Positions 1 to 10,505 of a stretch of DNA of 64,000 nt are shown here, piece by piece. The notes beneath the pieces are model-generated. The model ran no database searches and was not told where the DNA came from. It saw nothing but the letters and a program-made list of their open reading frames with translations. Within the stretch, counting starts at the first letter, position 1; each line of letters opens with the position of its first letter. Location: the NCBI GenBank assembly GCA_023079485.1, contig CM041090.1, forward strand, positions 32,700,874-32,764,873. The letters are read 5' to 3'. The stretch comes from Archilochus colubris. Taxonomy: Eukaryota; Chordata; Aves; Apodiformes; Trochilidae. A program made the position numbers and the translations under genes.

Positions 1-644
1 TAGAAGATTTTTCATTCTGTTCCTAAAATATAGGACAAAACCATTTTCTGCTGTAGTATGCCTCAATATACATTAAATATATATATTTTTTAAATCAATA
101 GAAATACTCTCTATGTAGATACTCTAGAGTAGGTTTCTGTATGTGTGCATGTATATTTATGAAGATTTAATACTTTTCTAATTTCTGATCTGGAGAAATA
201 ATAATTGAAAATAAAATATGAAATTAATATAGCCAATAAGATTATTTGGATGATCACAGACTAGAAGGTGAAAAGTTAAAAATCATCAAATTGCTTTAAA
301 AGGTTTCCAGAAGTTATGCACTTGTCTGAAAAAAATTCTTTCAACATTTCAGCTTTGATTTTTGGTTCCTTCTGGAAAAGATGGAAAGACAAAACCTGAT
401 CTTAAGAAATGCTTACTTCCTGTTTAAGATAAAAACCGGCTTAAAGAACCACCACCTCAGATTTACATTAAAGGTTCTGTCAGATAAGCAGAACTTTGCT
501 TTGCTTTAATCCTTTTACAGGATTAAAAGAAATCAAGATCAGGACAAGTATGTGTAATGAGTGACTAATGATCTGTTGCTTTTAAACAATCATTCTTGCT
601 CTAAAAACAGATTAAACTTTCTATTAATTGTCATTTGCTTATTA

Positions 645-825
645 GAATCATAGATTTATAGAGTCCTTTAGACTGGAAAAAATCTTTAAAATCATTTAAT
701 CCAACCATAAATGCTGCCAAGTCCATCACTAAAGTGTGTCCCTAAGCACCACACCTGCACATCTTATGAATACTTTCAGGGATGGTCACTGAAGCTTCCC
801 TGGGCAGCCTGTTCCAAGTTGAAAA
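645..825 (-). mobile_element. CR1 LINE 3'-end fragment, reverse orientation
   Basis: The + strand begins with a GAATCATAGA motif, then carries degenerate versions of phrases typical of reversed avian CR1 3' ends: a GGAAAA-ATCTTTAAAATCAT segment, ATCCAACC, GCCAAGTCCATCACTAAA, a GTCCCTAAGCACCACA segment, and finally CCTGGGCAGCCTGTTCCAA. The order and spacing fit the CR1 3' UTR. It is 5'-truncated and diverged, so it is an old, inactive insertion inside the TECPR2 intron. Boundaries are approximate. Confidence 0.85.
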
Positions 826-889
826 ACTAATTTTATTAAATCAAGAGTTTTATTTAACTATCTGATTAGATTGTCCAAACTGTGGAGTA

Positions 890-1000
890 AGGGGTTGTTT
901 TTTAGGGTTTTTTTTTTTTTGGTTTTGGTTTTTTTTGTTGGTTGCTTGGGTTGGGCTGGGGTTTTTTTTTTTGATTGTTTGTTTGTTTTTGTTTTTTTAA
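890..1000. repeat. T/G-rich low-complexity tract
   Basis: This stretch is dominated by T runs of 8-12 bases broken by GG or GGG, with repeated GGTTTT-type words. It is low-complexity intronic DNA with no coding content. Confidence 0.7.
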
Positions 1001-1344
1001 GGAGATGTTTGGTGTTTGGCTAGAGTGTAAAGCTTTTATGCATCCTTTGTAGTTCCTGGGGTCTCAGCAGAAAAGAACAGCTTAACTTGGTTTGCCATAA
1101 AATCCTCTCTTGGATCTCAAGTTAGAGAAACCATTTATTTACTACTCTTCCCATAAACAACATACTAATTGTCTCATATTTTAAAACTGTTAAGAGAGGT
1201 AAGAGAAAATAGTCAGAATTCCTATTGGTATAGGAGGAGCTATTTTTTCTCACACACACAAAAATTAAGGCTCTTCCCACTTTTACTGCAATTCAGAATT
1301 ATTAAAATATGAAGCAAACAGTAGTTAAAAATATAATTTCAAAT

Positions 1345-2030
1345 TTAGGAAATTTCTCTGCAATTCTGCAAAACCAATGCACACTGGATTTCATTTCTTT
1401 TCAGTACCTTCATTTTTCTTGATCTATGTTCAGTGTAAGGAAGTTGGTTTTGCCTTACTTTGTTAGAAATGGTTATAATGATCTTTGTTTCCTTTCTTGT
1501 CTTTAAATAAATTCTGCTTGCTTTACAGAACACAATGTAAATCAGGAGGCTTTCTTCCTCTGCCATCTGCCTTGCCTCTGCATTTTTCAGTGAGGTTTCT
1601 ATTATTATTAAGGCCAGTTTTGTGTTCATTATAGGAGGAAGCGATGAGCACTCCTCAGACTCAGATTTTGCCATTACATCTTTTTTGGTAGGTGCCAAAC
1701 CCAAAGGAATGTAGGAAGGATTGGTTTTAAATGATCTTTAAGGATATTTGGAGGGATTTTATCCTTTTTAACTTCAGAATCATCTGTGCTACTTTTGAAA
1801 GTGCTTGCCATGGAAAACTGTTCTAATATACAATCCACATGACTGTTCAAGTCTTCCTTTTCTTTTTCTTTTTTCTTTTTTCTTTTTTTTTTTCTTTTTT
1901 TTTTTCCCCCACTGGAACAGAGTACTTGCATTACCTAGCTGTTGTCCAGACACCTTGTAAGTTGTTGTACTTTGTACTTTTAGTACTTTGGGGATGAGAT
2001 GCAGAGGAAGCATCTTTGAAAAGAACAATT
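1345..2030 (-). pseudogene. Possible degenerate retrocopy of an unidentified gene
   Basis: On the minus strand three consecutive open segments follow one another in different frames. One covers about 2028-1910, one about 1860-1690 and one 1704-1345. Each has protein-like composition, for example STDDSEVKKDKIPPNILKDH in the second and KKDVMAKSESEECSSLPP in the third. The second passes into the third near 1690-1704, which is what a single-base frameshift in a once-continuous frame would give. A CTTTT/poly-T tract at 1856-1905 interrupts the first junction. No splice structure is apparent, and it lies antisense within the TECPR2 intron, so a decayed processed pseudogene is the simplest reading. 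I do not recognise the parent. Chance open frames in AT-rich DNA remain possible. Confidence 0.28.
1856..1905. repeat. Polypyrimidine (CTTTT)n / poly-T tract
   Basis: A 50-base stretch on the + strand is almost purely T with regularly spaced C. Read on the minus strand it gives lysine/glutamate-rich artefact peptides. It may be an expanded A-rich simple repeat. Confidence 0.85.
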
Positions 2031-4021
2031 CTGCTTAAGTTGGAGAGGTGAAACACTTATTAAACCTTCTGGATATCTACAGACCAAACTAGCTAGTCTG
2101 TTATTCCATATATCTTTACTTATGTGAGGCCTCCTGAAGACATTAATAGTGAGAGGATTTTCTTGGAGGACTGCACTTTTGAAGATGATGTAGGGAAAAA
2201 CTGTGTTTGGCAGTAGTGTGGATCTGTGTCCACGTGGGTTGCAAGTAAGTATAGATCAAAGCTGCTGCTGCAGTGTATTTTGCTTAGCTGATTCAGAATG
2301 CAATAATACTCAAGTTCAAATGTGGGCTATTCTTCATAGGCATGCCTTTCATAAGAAGTCCTAAGTTACATTAAGGGTTCTTTAGGTACTGAAAAGATGC
2401 AATTCTAGCAATTTTATTAAACTTGGCCTCATGCCGATTCTATTCAGTGCTTATTATCTTCCTTTTTGTTGCTAGTTAAGAAAACTGCTGTCACTATATT
2501 TCACTATATTTTTCTACTTGGCAGTTATATAGCCTTCTGGTATTTGTTTTAAAGCATTGCTATCACCATATTCAGAAAGCCTGCATGTAGCCTGTCAAGT
2601 TAGATAGCAATTGTTATCAGCACCAGAAGCTTCAGATCACAGAAAGTGCATGAAATGAAATACACCCAGAGAACTGAGTAGATGATCCTTCTGCATTGTT
2701 TTGAAATATACCTCAGAGTGATACATTTGCTTTTTGACAAGACCAGCTTATACTGAAAACAAAAACTGTGGGAAGGGGACCTTCTCTTCTCATTTTTTTA
2801 TTTGTTCCATAATATAAACATCCTCACATCTGCACTCTTCCAGTGTCTCCATATTTTGGTCAGCTAACACAGAATTACATTTAGTTGTTTTTCAAGGAGA
2901 TTAAGGAGATGTTTTACTGACATTTGTTAAAGGTGTGGTTTTACAAAACAAAACACCTCCTTGGTTACTCAGAGCTTTGCTTATGCAAGGTTTTTATCAA
3001 CCTGTGCTAGATTATGTTCTGTTTCATGGGAAGCTGTTGCATGTGATACTTACTTAATGTACATTTCTGTAAAAACTTAGTTGCTCCTGTCCTAATAGTT
3101 CAATTTTTCAGTATATTTAGAAATACCTGTAGTGGTAATTACAGATTATCATCTCATAGGCTACAGTAGTTTATAAGCTTAGGAATAAGGCAGTGTGACC
3201 AGCAAGCAGTTTGGCAAACCTGAATAGGCATGTTGTCTGTATGGTCTTAAATGCATTACATTTAAATTTTTTGTTTGGTTTTAATTGTTTGTGAGGAACA
3301 GTTGTACTAAATATTTTGCAAGTATCTTATAGTTCTATTTAATTTTATTATGGTGAGTAGTTGCACAGGTTTGGTATGACCTTTTCTGGGATTTGATGCC
3401 TCGTGTTATAGTCTCTCCCATGTTTCTGAGATAAAAACCCTTGGAATAAAAACTTCAGAGTCAAAAAATGAGAAGTCAAGGAATTGACTCTTTGGCTTTG
3501 CCTTTTCTCCCTTACTGTGCTAGCTGCAGACTGGAGATAGGCAACTAGGGCCTTTGTCTGTTTATTTACTGATGGCAGAAAGTGGGGGAAAGGATCTTGG
3601 TCTAAGGCTTCTGAGGAAAATAGTGCTTCAGTTTTTTTTAGTCAATAAATAATAATCTCTTTCTGACAAATCAATGGCAGCATTACTGAAGAACATGTGG
3701 CTTCCAGAAGACTAAACATAGATTCATAATCTTTCCTGCTCTTGTATATTGCCTTGAACTTCTCTGCAGAGGAAAAAAGGCATTTAATTTCACAAGCTCT
3801 TCTCCTCAAAAGTCTGGATGCAAAATGTTCTGGTCAATACTGCTCTTAGATTGCTCATGCTTTCTTGATGAATCTAATGCTGAAAAGTGCTTTACAACCT
3901 TCATTCAACTGAAGGTCAGAAAATAATATGCAAATAGTTAGGCCTATATTAGGAGAGATTAGTAGGGTCTGAATGTCCATTGGCTATGAAATTAGTCAAA
4001 TTAGTCATATATATTAGTGTA

Positions 4022-4023
<2 letters not shown>

Positions 4024-4072
<49 letters not shown>
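4024..4072. repeat. Compound (TA)n(CA)n(TA)n microsatellite
   Basis: Alternating TA at about 4024-4032 passes into roughly fourteen uninterrupted AC/CA dinucleotides to about 4060, then TA repeats to 4072. Pure runs of this length are usually polymorphic. It is intronic in TECPR2. The alternating purine/pyrimidine stretch has Z-DNA potential. Confidence 0.95.
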
Positions 4073-4959
4073 AATATATGCTTACCAGTCTGAGAAGTCT
4101 CTCTGATCTGACCTTCTTGCAGCCTAGCCTGCAAGCTGACAGTGTTTCTGTTTTATCTTTTGAAGGTGACAACATAGGTGCTGCTTGTAGCCACCAACTT
4201 TTTATAAAAAGTTTTGAGTTTACACAGGCTGACAGTGCCAGGTTTAGTCTTCCTCATCCTAAATGATTGCAGCAGAATAGAGATTGTGGAGGTCTGTTAA
4301 TGTCTTGTCACTGTTTTATGCCAAAAGCTCCTGTATATAATCTTATCATTAGCTGTTCTATCAGTTGTGTCCTTCACTGTCTGTTTTACAACAGAAAGTT
4401 TTAGTGGGAAGAGGGAGTTTTAAGGGCATTGGGTGCTGCCATCATATATATCCATATATTATATATAATGAGAGTAGTTTTAACACTAAGTGTATTGCAG
4501 AGGTGAAGCATGGACACACTGGCAGTTCATGGTGTGGAGGAGATAAGGGGTGAGAGTGTCTGAAAGTCCTAAATCTGAGGAAGTGGTGACTGATAGAACA
4601 TCACAGGGCAAAGGACACAAGTGGATTTAAAAAGAAAAAGAAAGAAAAATGGCAAAGATCTCTTGTTATGTGCAGTATTTCTGTCTGCACAAGCTATTAA
4701 TTTCATGGCTCTCTTACTTCAGAAAATATGAGACTACGAGAGCAGAATTATGAAGAGAGATGAGATGAAACTGGAAGTGGCACAGTAGTGAGGCACAACC
4801 ATGACAGTGGTGTGGACAGGTGGGAAGGGTGAAGTGGGAAGGTGTCAGAGCCAAAGTAGCCATGGAAAGAAGCAAATAATAATGGAGAAGAGAAACAGGA
4901 ACGGAGCCAAGAGTGAGGGTAACTTCTAGGGAAGGGGCAGCAAGACCAGAGGGGAGGGA

Positions 4960-5060
4960 GTGGGGTTTTGGGGTGTGTTGTTTTTGTTGTGGTTTGGAGA
5001 TTTTTTTGGTTAGTTGCTTTTTTTGGAGGAGAGGTTGGTTGGTTGGCTAGTTTGGTTTGT
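4960..5060. repeat. G/T-rich low-complexity tract
   Basis: The segment consists mainly of GGTTTT and GGTTGGTTGG words with T runs. It is a simple sequence within the TECPR2 intron and carries no coding signal. Confidence 0.6.
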
Positions 5061-6510
5061 GATACAGTAGTTGAGTTTATTTGTAATATGGCAGAATACC
5101 AATGTGACAGTCACTAGGCAGTTGTATATTCCATGTAGTCAGCATTCAATACAATTTGTGTCTTACTGCAAGTGTTGAGGCTGCAGCCATCCTGAATTCA
5201 GTGTGACCAGAGGTAAACACTTCATCAATCCTCTACCAGCCCCAGGCTTTCAATGGAGAGCATGTACCGATATGAGAACACAAACAAGAGAAAACAGTTT
5301 GTCAAAGGCCTTGCAACCTGAATAGACAAGATTGATTTGGTGATGCAAGTCAGACTTTGTTATAGCTGGGTCAGACACTTGTTAGCACTGGATTTTTAAA
5401 AGAAAACCACAGCAGGTAACTGTTATGTACACAGAAGGCCCATCTGGGACTGGGTTGTGTGCTTGCATGCACATGCAGATTATGCTTCTGTATTCCTAGT
5501 CTTATCCATGCAAAGACGTGTTTACTCTTTTATTTATCAGACTGGAAATTTCACTTATATCTGAGGCTAAAGGAAGAAATGCAGTGCTGCTTTGTGAGGT
5601 GATGACACGTTTCAGGGCATCTTAGTGTCTTCTTCAGTGACCTCATTAGGCTGATGTGGAAAAAAACTTTTTTTTCTGGTTCTTATCTGCATTGTATTTA
5701 AAGTACATGTTTTGCAGGATACTTGTGTTCAATAAACCTGTTGGCTGACAAGTTTTGCTACATAATCATCATCTTTATGATGTCTGTAAAATGTTGTGGT
5801 CAGTAACACTGCTTTTAAACAGCAGGCAAGGCAAATGCCACAGAAGATCAAATAGTAAGGACTTGCCTGGGAGCAGAATGGGAAGTGTGTTTCCCTTGGG
5901 ATGGCCCAACAGATAGTGCTGTGGATACTCTCCTGCCAGTGTGGCTGCCCAGTAGTGCAGTGCTCTAAGTCAGTTCCACAAGCATAATCCTGTAGAACAG
6001 AGTACTATAGGGAAGGAGGCAGATCACCATTTCATTGCAAAGATGAGACATTCAGACTGTAAAAACTCACTGCTTTTATGTGTTTAGAAATGAAGTGGTT
6101 TTGATTATGTTACAAAAATTTCAGGAAGGCGAGTGGAGAATTCTGAAATTTGTGCATTTCAGTGGAAGAATTTGTTCTTCAACTTGCAGTTGAAACTGTA
6201 CCTGACTGGAGTAACAGAAGCTAAGCAAATACTAATACTGTTAGACTTGGATACTGAACATTAAATATGAGTATCTTCATCAGTAACTTTGGGTGACATG
6301 CATTCATGTTCCTTTTCTGTTCAGAAAGGGTATAAACTTTTGGAAAATTGGTAATTTTGTACAATAACTCATAAAATGTCAGGTAAATTTCTTCCTGTCT
6401 TTAGTATCTGGTAAATATTTTACATCTGTGTACTTCTGTGAAGAACAAGCGATACAATAGTACAAAGATACCGTAGTACAAAGTGTAAATACTATGCTTA
6501 ATTTTTATAG

Positions 6511-6652
6511 CCAGTAGGAATCAACTTGGTCAGCATTCATTCAAGTCCAAATGATCAGATGTTGTGGGCAATTGATAGCAAATGGAATGTCCACGTACGA
6601 GTTGGAATTACAGATGAAATGCCTGTAGGCACTGACTGGGAACATGTACCAG
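6511..6652 (+). CDS. TECPR2: TECPR2 antepenultimate coding exon (tectonin repeat)
   Basis: The exon encodes about 47 residues in the frame beginning CCA GTA GGA. It contains LWAIDSKWNVHVRVGITDEM and then a PVGTDWEHVPG tail, the tectonin beta-propeller (TECPR) pattern of W-A-I, V-R-x-G-I-T, P-x-G and W-x-x-V-P-G. This matches the C-terminal propeller of TECPR2. The acceptor is the TATAG at 6506-6510; a second AG at 6516-6517 could also be used and would change the exon phase. The donor is a consensus AG|GTAAAA at 6653, leaving phase 1. TECPR2 is a large cytosolic WD40/tectonin scaffold (about 1,400 residues in mammals) acting in autophagosome formation, ER exit-site maintenance and lysosomal trafficking. 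Its loss in people causes a hereditary sensory-autonomic neuropathy with spastic paraplegia. The rest of the gene lies to the left of the window. Confidence 0.93.
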
Positions 6653-7853
6653 GTAAAAACTGTAATGTATTATTAGTTCCTTGTTCTTTCTGCCATTTTG
6701 TCAGTGATGTTTTTTGTTGGTGGTTTTGTTTTTATTTCCCCTTTTGTTTTTTAAATTTGATAGCAAAGCTAAAATAAGATATTCTCAGCAATCAAGTGTG
6801 CTTAATAACACACTTTAAATATTATCTTGGTTTTACTTAAAAACACCAAGTAGCTAACTGGAGAAAAATCTGATGTTTGAGGTTTTTTTAAAAAATGAAT
6901 TTCTGTTATGTGTTATTTCAGGCTGCTTCCACTGAGTTAAATGGTACAGTTCCCTTTCAGTTAGAACTAAAGCTGTATTCCTAAGCAACAGGTGACTTCT
7001 GTGCAATGGGAAGTTTCATATGTGATACAAAATAGGGTTCCTATATAGGTGTATCTAACAAAAACAATGCTATTTTGCACATCTTTTTATTAATCCTGTG
7101 TGCTGGATACATTCTAGACTAGGTAATTATATTTTTGCCTTGCCTGTAAATAAAACTAAATTTGAGTTGCTTCTTTCTCGATAACTGTGCATTAATGGTG
7201 TCTGCTTTTTAAAGATTTTTTCCCTGCATAAATGCATGGCACTTAGTTGCAGAGTACTTGCTTTTCTTTGTGAAGAAAACAAAAGGTCTACAGTGTCTAA
7301 AGTGTTAGCCACTTTAAGACAAATTACAGTTATAACTGGATTATTCACCTTGTGATAGTAAAATACAGCAGAGACTCCAAAACAGACCTTATATGTTTAC
7401 AAAGGTCCTCTAATTGGTTTGTGCTTTTGTCTGTGGCCACATAGCAAAATGTATCCACAGTGTGATAAACCTTGTGGTCAATAGATACAGTAAATACAAA
7501 GTCTGCAAAATAAAAAAGCTCTTCTGTTCACCAGTGATTCATGTGCTCTAAGTGGCCTACATCCTCATGTCCTGGTTATACACAGCCAGGAGCTCAGATT
7601 CAAACAGCATCTACTCCCTAAACTTGGTGTAAGGGAATAAGTAATCTTAAATTGTCTTCTTGCCAATCCCTTCTTAGGAAGCGAGGTGTTTCTTTGTGCC
7701 TCTTATAATGGAGAGCTCTTCTCTAGTATCAATTCAAGAATATATAAAAACTGTTCTAGTCTTGCTATCTTCTCTTAACAAAGTTTTATGCAAGTGTATT
7801 TAGTATGTAAGACAGTTTGTGATTATTCCCTCTCCATGTCTGATTATCTTTAG
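6653..7853 (+). other. TECPR2: TECPR2 intron, GT-AG
   Basis: A 1,201-bp intron with donor GTAAAAAC and acceptor ATCTTTAG. The neighbouring exons join in frame to give the continuous protein ...HVPGLQACQL. No gene or recognisable mobile element was seen inside. Confidence 0.9.
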
Positions 7854-8003
7854 GTTTGCAGGCTTGCCAGCTGGCTATAAGTACCAGGACCGTTTGGGCA
7901 CGCTGTCCGAATGGAGATGTAGCTCGTCGATATGGCATTACTGACAAGAATCCAGCAGGAGACTACTGGAAGAAGATTCCTGGAAATGTGTCACGTTTAA
8001 CAG
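7854..8003 (+). CDS. TECPR2: TECPR2 penultimate coding exon (tectonin repeat)
   Basis: This 150-bp exon joins in phase 1 to the previous one and encodes GLQACQL, then VWARCPNGDVARRYGITDKN, then PAGDYWKKIPG. This is another full tectonin repeat blade, with its W, the R-x-G-I-T strand, the P-x-G turn and the closing W-x-x-I-P-G. It ends at AACAG followed by GCAAGT, so its 5' splice site is the non-canonical GC type. Joining 8003 to 8265 restores the expected ...SRLTVTPLDELW reading; no GT nearby gives an in-frame product of this kind. The exon is one of the best conserved parts of TECPR2 and supports the gene call strongly. Confidence 0.94.
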
Positions 8004-8264
8004 GCAAGTTGAATCTGCATGACAGTCTGTTTTGACTTCTGCCTGATGGTGCTCAAGCTGACCATATGCAGGGAGAGCTGAACACTCTAAAGGCTTTGTC
8101 AGCTGTGAGGGTTTCACCAAGGGTGCTTTTATCACATTAGTAAGCACTTTCTCTGGGTATAATTAGGAATCTATTAGGAAAATAGATAAAAATATTATTT
8201 ATTTAATGCTTATCACTAGAACTTGCTACCTTAATTAAAAGATGGTATAATCTATGCTTTGCAG
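8004..8264 (+). other. TECPR2: TECPR2 last intron, GC-AG class
   Basis: The 261-bp intron begins AG|GCAAGT and ends CTTTGCAG. GC in place of GT, within an otherwise perfect donor consensus, is the hallmark of the rare GC-AG introns spliced by the major U2 spliceosome. The reading frame is maintained only with this donor. Confidence 0.88.
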
Positions 8265-8422
8265 TGACCCCTCTAGATGAACTGTGGGCCATCAGTACTT
8301 CAGGATCCCTTCTCCAGCGCCTCACTAAGACCTTTAGCCATTCACATAGTTTGCAGAAAAATAATGACACTTCTGTTCTGCTTCACACTGATGATTTTGA
8401 AGATGAATGGGAGGTGATATGA
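8265..8422 (+). CDS. TECPR2: TECPR2 last coding exon with C-terminal LIR motif
   Basis: The exon encodes the final 52 residues and the TGA at 8420-8422. It starts with the core of a last tectonin repeat (DELWAISTSGSLLQRL), followed by a polar linker with KTFSHSHSLQKNND. It ends in an acidic stretch and the tetrapeptide WEVI (DDFEDEWEVI). An aromatic-x-x-aliphatic core preceded by acidic residues is the LC3-interacting region through which TECPR2 is known to bind ATG8-family proteins on autophagosomes. Its position at the extreme C-terminus agrees with the mammalian protein. The three visible exons total 450 bp, or 149 codons plus stop, without interruption. Confidence 0.95.
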
Positions 8423-10505
8423 AGTCTGAAGCCTGTGAAGCAGTGAAAATAACAGGACAGAATTTTTGTAATGTATGTACAGAATGTTGGATCTAAAAGC
8501 CACTATTATTGAATTGTGGTATTAGCACTTTTGTATTGAAAACCTGACCTGTTAAATAGCCCCCAAGCTGTGAGTCCTGATGTTTGTTCAGTTATCTCTT
8601 GGGAGATTCTTTAGGTGTGGCATACTGCAATTGTTATACCGTACTACTGTAGGAGCTCCTTTGGAAATATAACTCTTTAAGTTAATCTTACTAGCAATGA
8701 AAGTGACTATTTTACAACAGCATGCACACTAGTACATGTGTACTTTTTGAGAAGGAATTCTGTTGCATTAAATAATTCTCTACGGGAGAAACATTAAGCA
8801 TTTCTCAATTTCTTCTTGTACTTGGAACTCCAAACTGATGGGAACACTCTCTGATTATTGTACATATATTTAGATTTATTTTCCCTTGTAGCATGGAAGA
8901 AAGTATGGCAAAGTATCTCTTAGTAAAATCTCAGATTGTCATGATTACGCAGCTTTGGTGTTGAAATGAACCGAGTTTGATCCATTTCAATAGAAACGCC
9001 TGCCTGTCTTGCATTTCTACAAATTTTGTTCATCATTTGGCTTAATTCACAAGGGAGAAGTTTGGGTTACACCTAGTATCAGGGGGACTTTGCTTATTTC
9101 ACACAGCCATCAGGAAGCTGACAGATTTTTGGGGGTAAGTCCCGCTTGGGAATAGTATGAAGTTGCATGTTGGGTTTGTAGTACCAAGGAATGTACAAGG
9201 CAGCTTTCATAATTCCTGTTGTGCTGTATTTGTGCCTCCAGCCAGTGCTTTAACATTTGGACTCAAATTGTTTTGAGTACCAAACTTAGATGTATTAAAA
9301 AAAAAATGGTAATTGATAGAATTACCTATCTATCCCATTAAAATTTGTGATATTGTGAGAAAATACCTAACAATTTTCTGACTTTTAGCTATGTTAGCTA
9401 CATTTTGAAGTGTCTTATACTTAACAGATGTTGCAGCAGAGGTATGTGATGAACTGGGAAGTAACAAGTTAATCATTGCAGTTTATTTTTCTTTAAACTT
9501 TAAATCTGCTTTGAAAGATACCTCATCTTTTTTAAGCAATAGAACTATATATGAGAGAACTTGTGTTCTTTATGTAGGCGGAGGAGACTTTGTTTGTTCT
9601 TAGCTTATAAATCATCATAGTGTTTTAAGCAGCTGCTAACCAATACTGTAAAAGAGCCAGCTTCAGAAAAGGCCTAGAGTTGAAAAGTGGGGATGATTCT
9701 GTTTTGAGAACATAATACATATGGAAAAGTATGTTTTCTTTTTAACCTCTGTTCTCTTTCAGAATAATTCATGCGTACACTGCACTAAACTTGGAACAAA
9801 CATAGTGGCAGGTGAGATTGTGAATCTATGGTGAGAGAACCAAGTTATGTCACTTTTTTTTAGTAGCATTTGTGATATTGGCTATCAGTTTTCACTGATC
9901 TTTCAGTCTTACAAGGAAGACAGATTTGTTTCCCTGTTACAGATGGTATGTTTTTTTCATTGCTGTCTCACCTGTATATGGAGATTACCCCAGAGGATTT
10001 TTTAGCCTCTCTGGCAGTGGATTGTAATGGAATCAGCTTTTGAAGTAAGGCAGTCTGTTTTATACAAGCATAGCTTGGTATCTTGAGGACCCCAAAGAAG
10101 CTGAAATTCAGCTTGCAAATACCTTGTGGCAACTCCTGAGTCAGTCACTTTGGAGAAGGGACATGAGTACTTTCCTGTGCTCTGCCAAGCACCAGATGCT
10201 CAAGTACAATAGCATTATTTAATAGCAACATTTTGTATTACATTTTTCAAAGTCATCTTAGTAATGGCTTGAGCTTGCAAGTTGTTTGATTACTACTGTA
10301 TAATAACATACCTTGCTATGGACATTAATATTAAATTGGTGTCAAGAGCTCTTACCAGACTCCTTTTTTTAGGATAGTTTCAATGAAATTAGGACTTTTT
10401 TTTAACTTTTATTTCTGTATTTAGGTTTTTGGTTTTGTTTGTGCTTTGAGACAAGTGCAATAAACTAGATTTTTAAGAAATAAATTACTGTGGTAAGACT
10501 CATCT
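8423..10505 (+). other. TECPR2: TECPR2 3' untranslated region
   Basis: About 2.1 kb of AT-rich, non-coding sequence follows the TECPR2 stop with no splice signal required. The end is set by the tandem poly(A) signals at 10459-10464 and 10479-10484. ATTAAA variants further upstream could give shorter transcripts. The exact cleavage site is inferred. Confidence 0.6.
10459..10484 (+). terminator. Tandem AATAAA polyadenylation signals of TECPR2
   Basis: Two AATAAA hexamers lie at 10459-10464 and 10479-10484, in the sense of TECPR2. They are preceded by a T/G-rich stretch and are the first close pair of canonical signals after the stop codon. Cleavage would be expected 10-30 bases downstream. Confidence 0.6.

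Larger units (their letters stand above)
1..6510 (+). other. TECPR2: TECPR2 intron (3' portion) upstream of the first visible coding exon
   Basis: This stretch precedes the first recognisable TECPR2 exon and ends in a plausible acceptor, a T-rich run followed by TATAG at 6501-6510. I searched it for further tectonin-type coding segments (tryptophan followed by a short glycine-rich loop) on the + strand and found none, so it is read as intron. It holds a reverse-oriented CR1 remnant near 645-825, a possible minus-strand retrocopy remnant near 1345-2030, T/G-rich low-complexity DNA and a CA/TA microsatellite. The upstream end of the intron lies outside the window. Confidence 0.75.

Noticed and set aside
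6653..6777. Continuation of the TECPR2 exon frame past 6652
   Set aside because: The frame runs into intron sequence after a consensus GTAAAA donor. The tail is hydrophobic low-complexity, and the next tectonin exon joins in phase at 7854.
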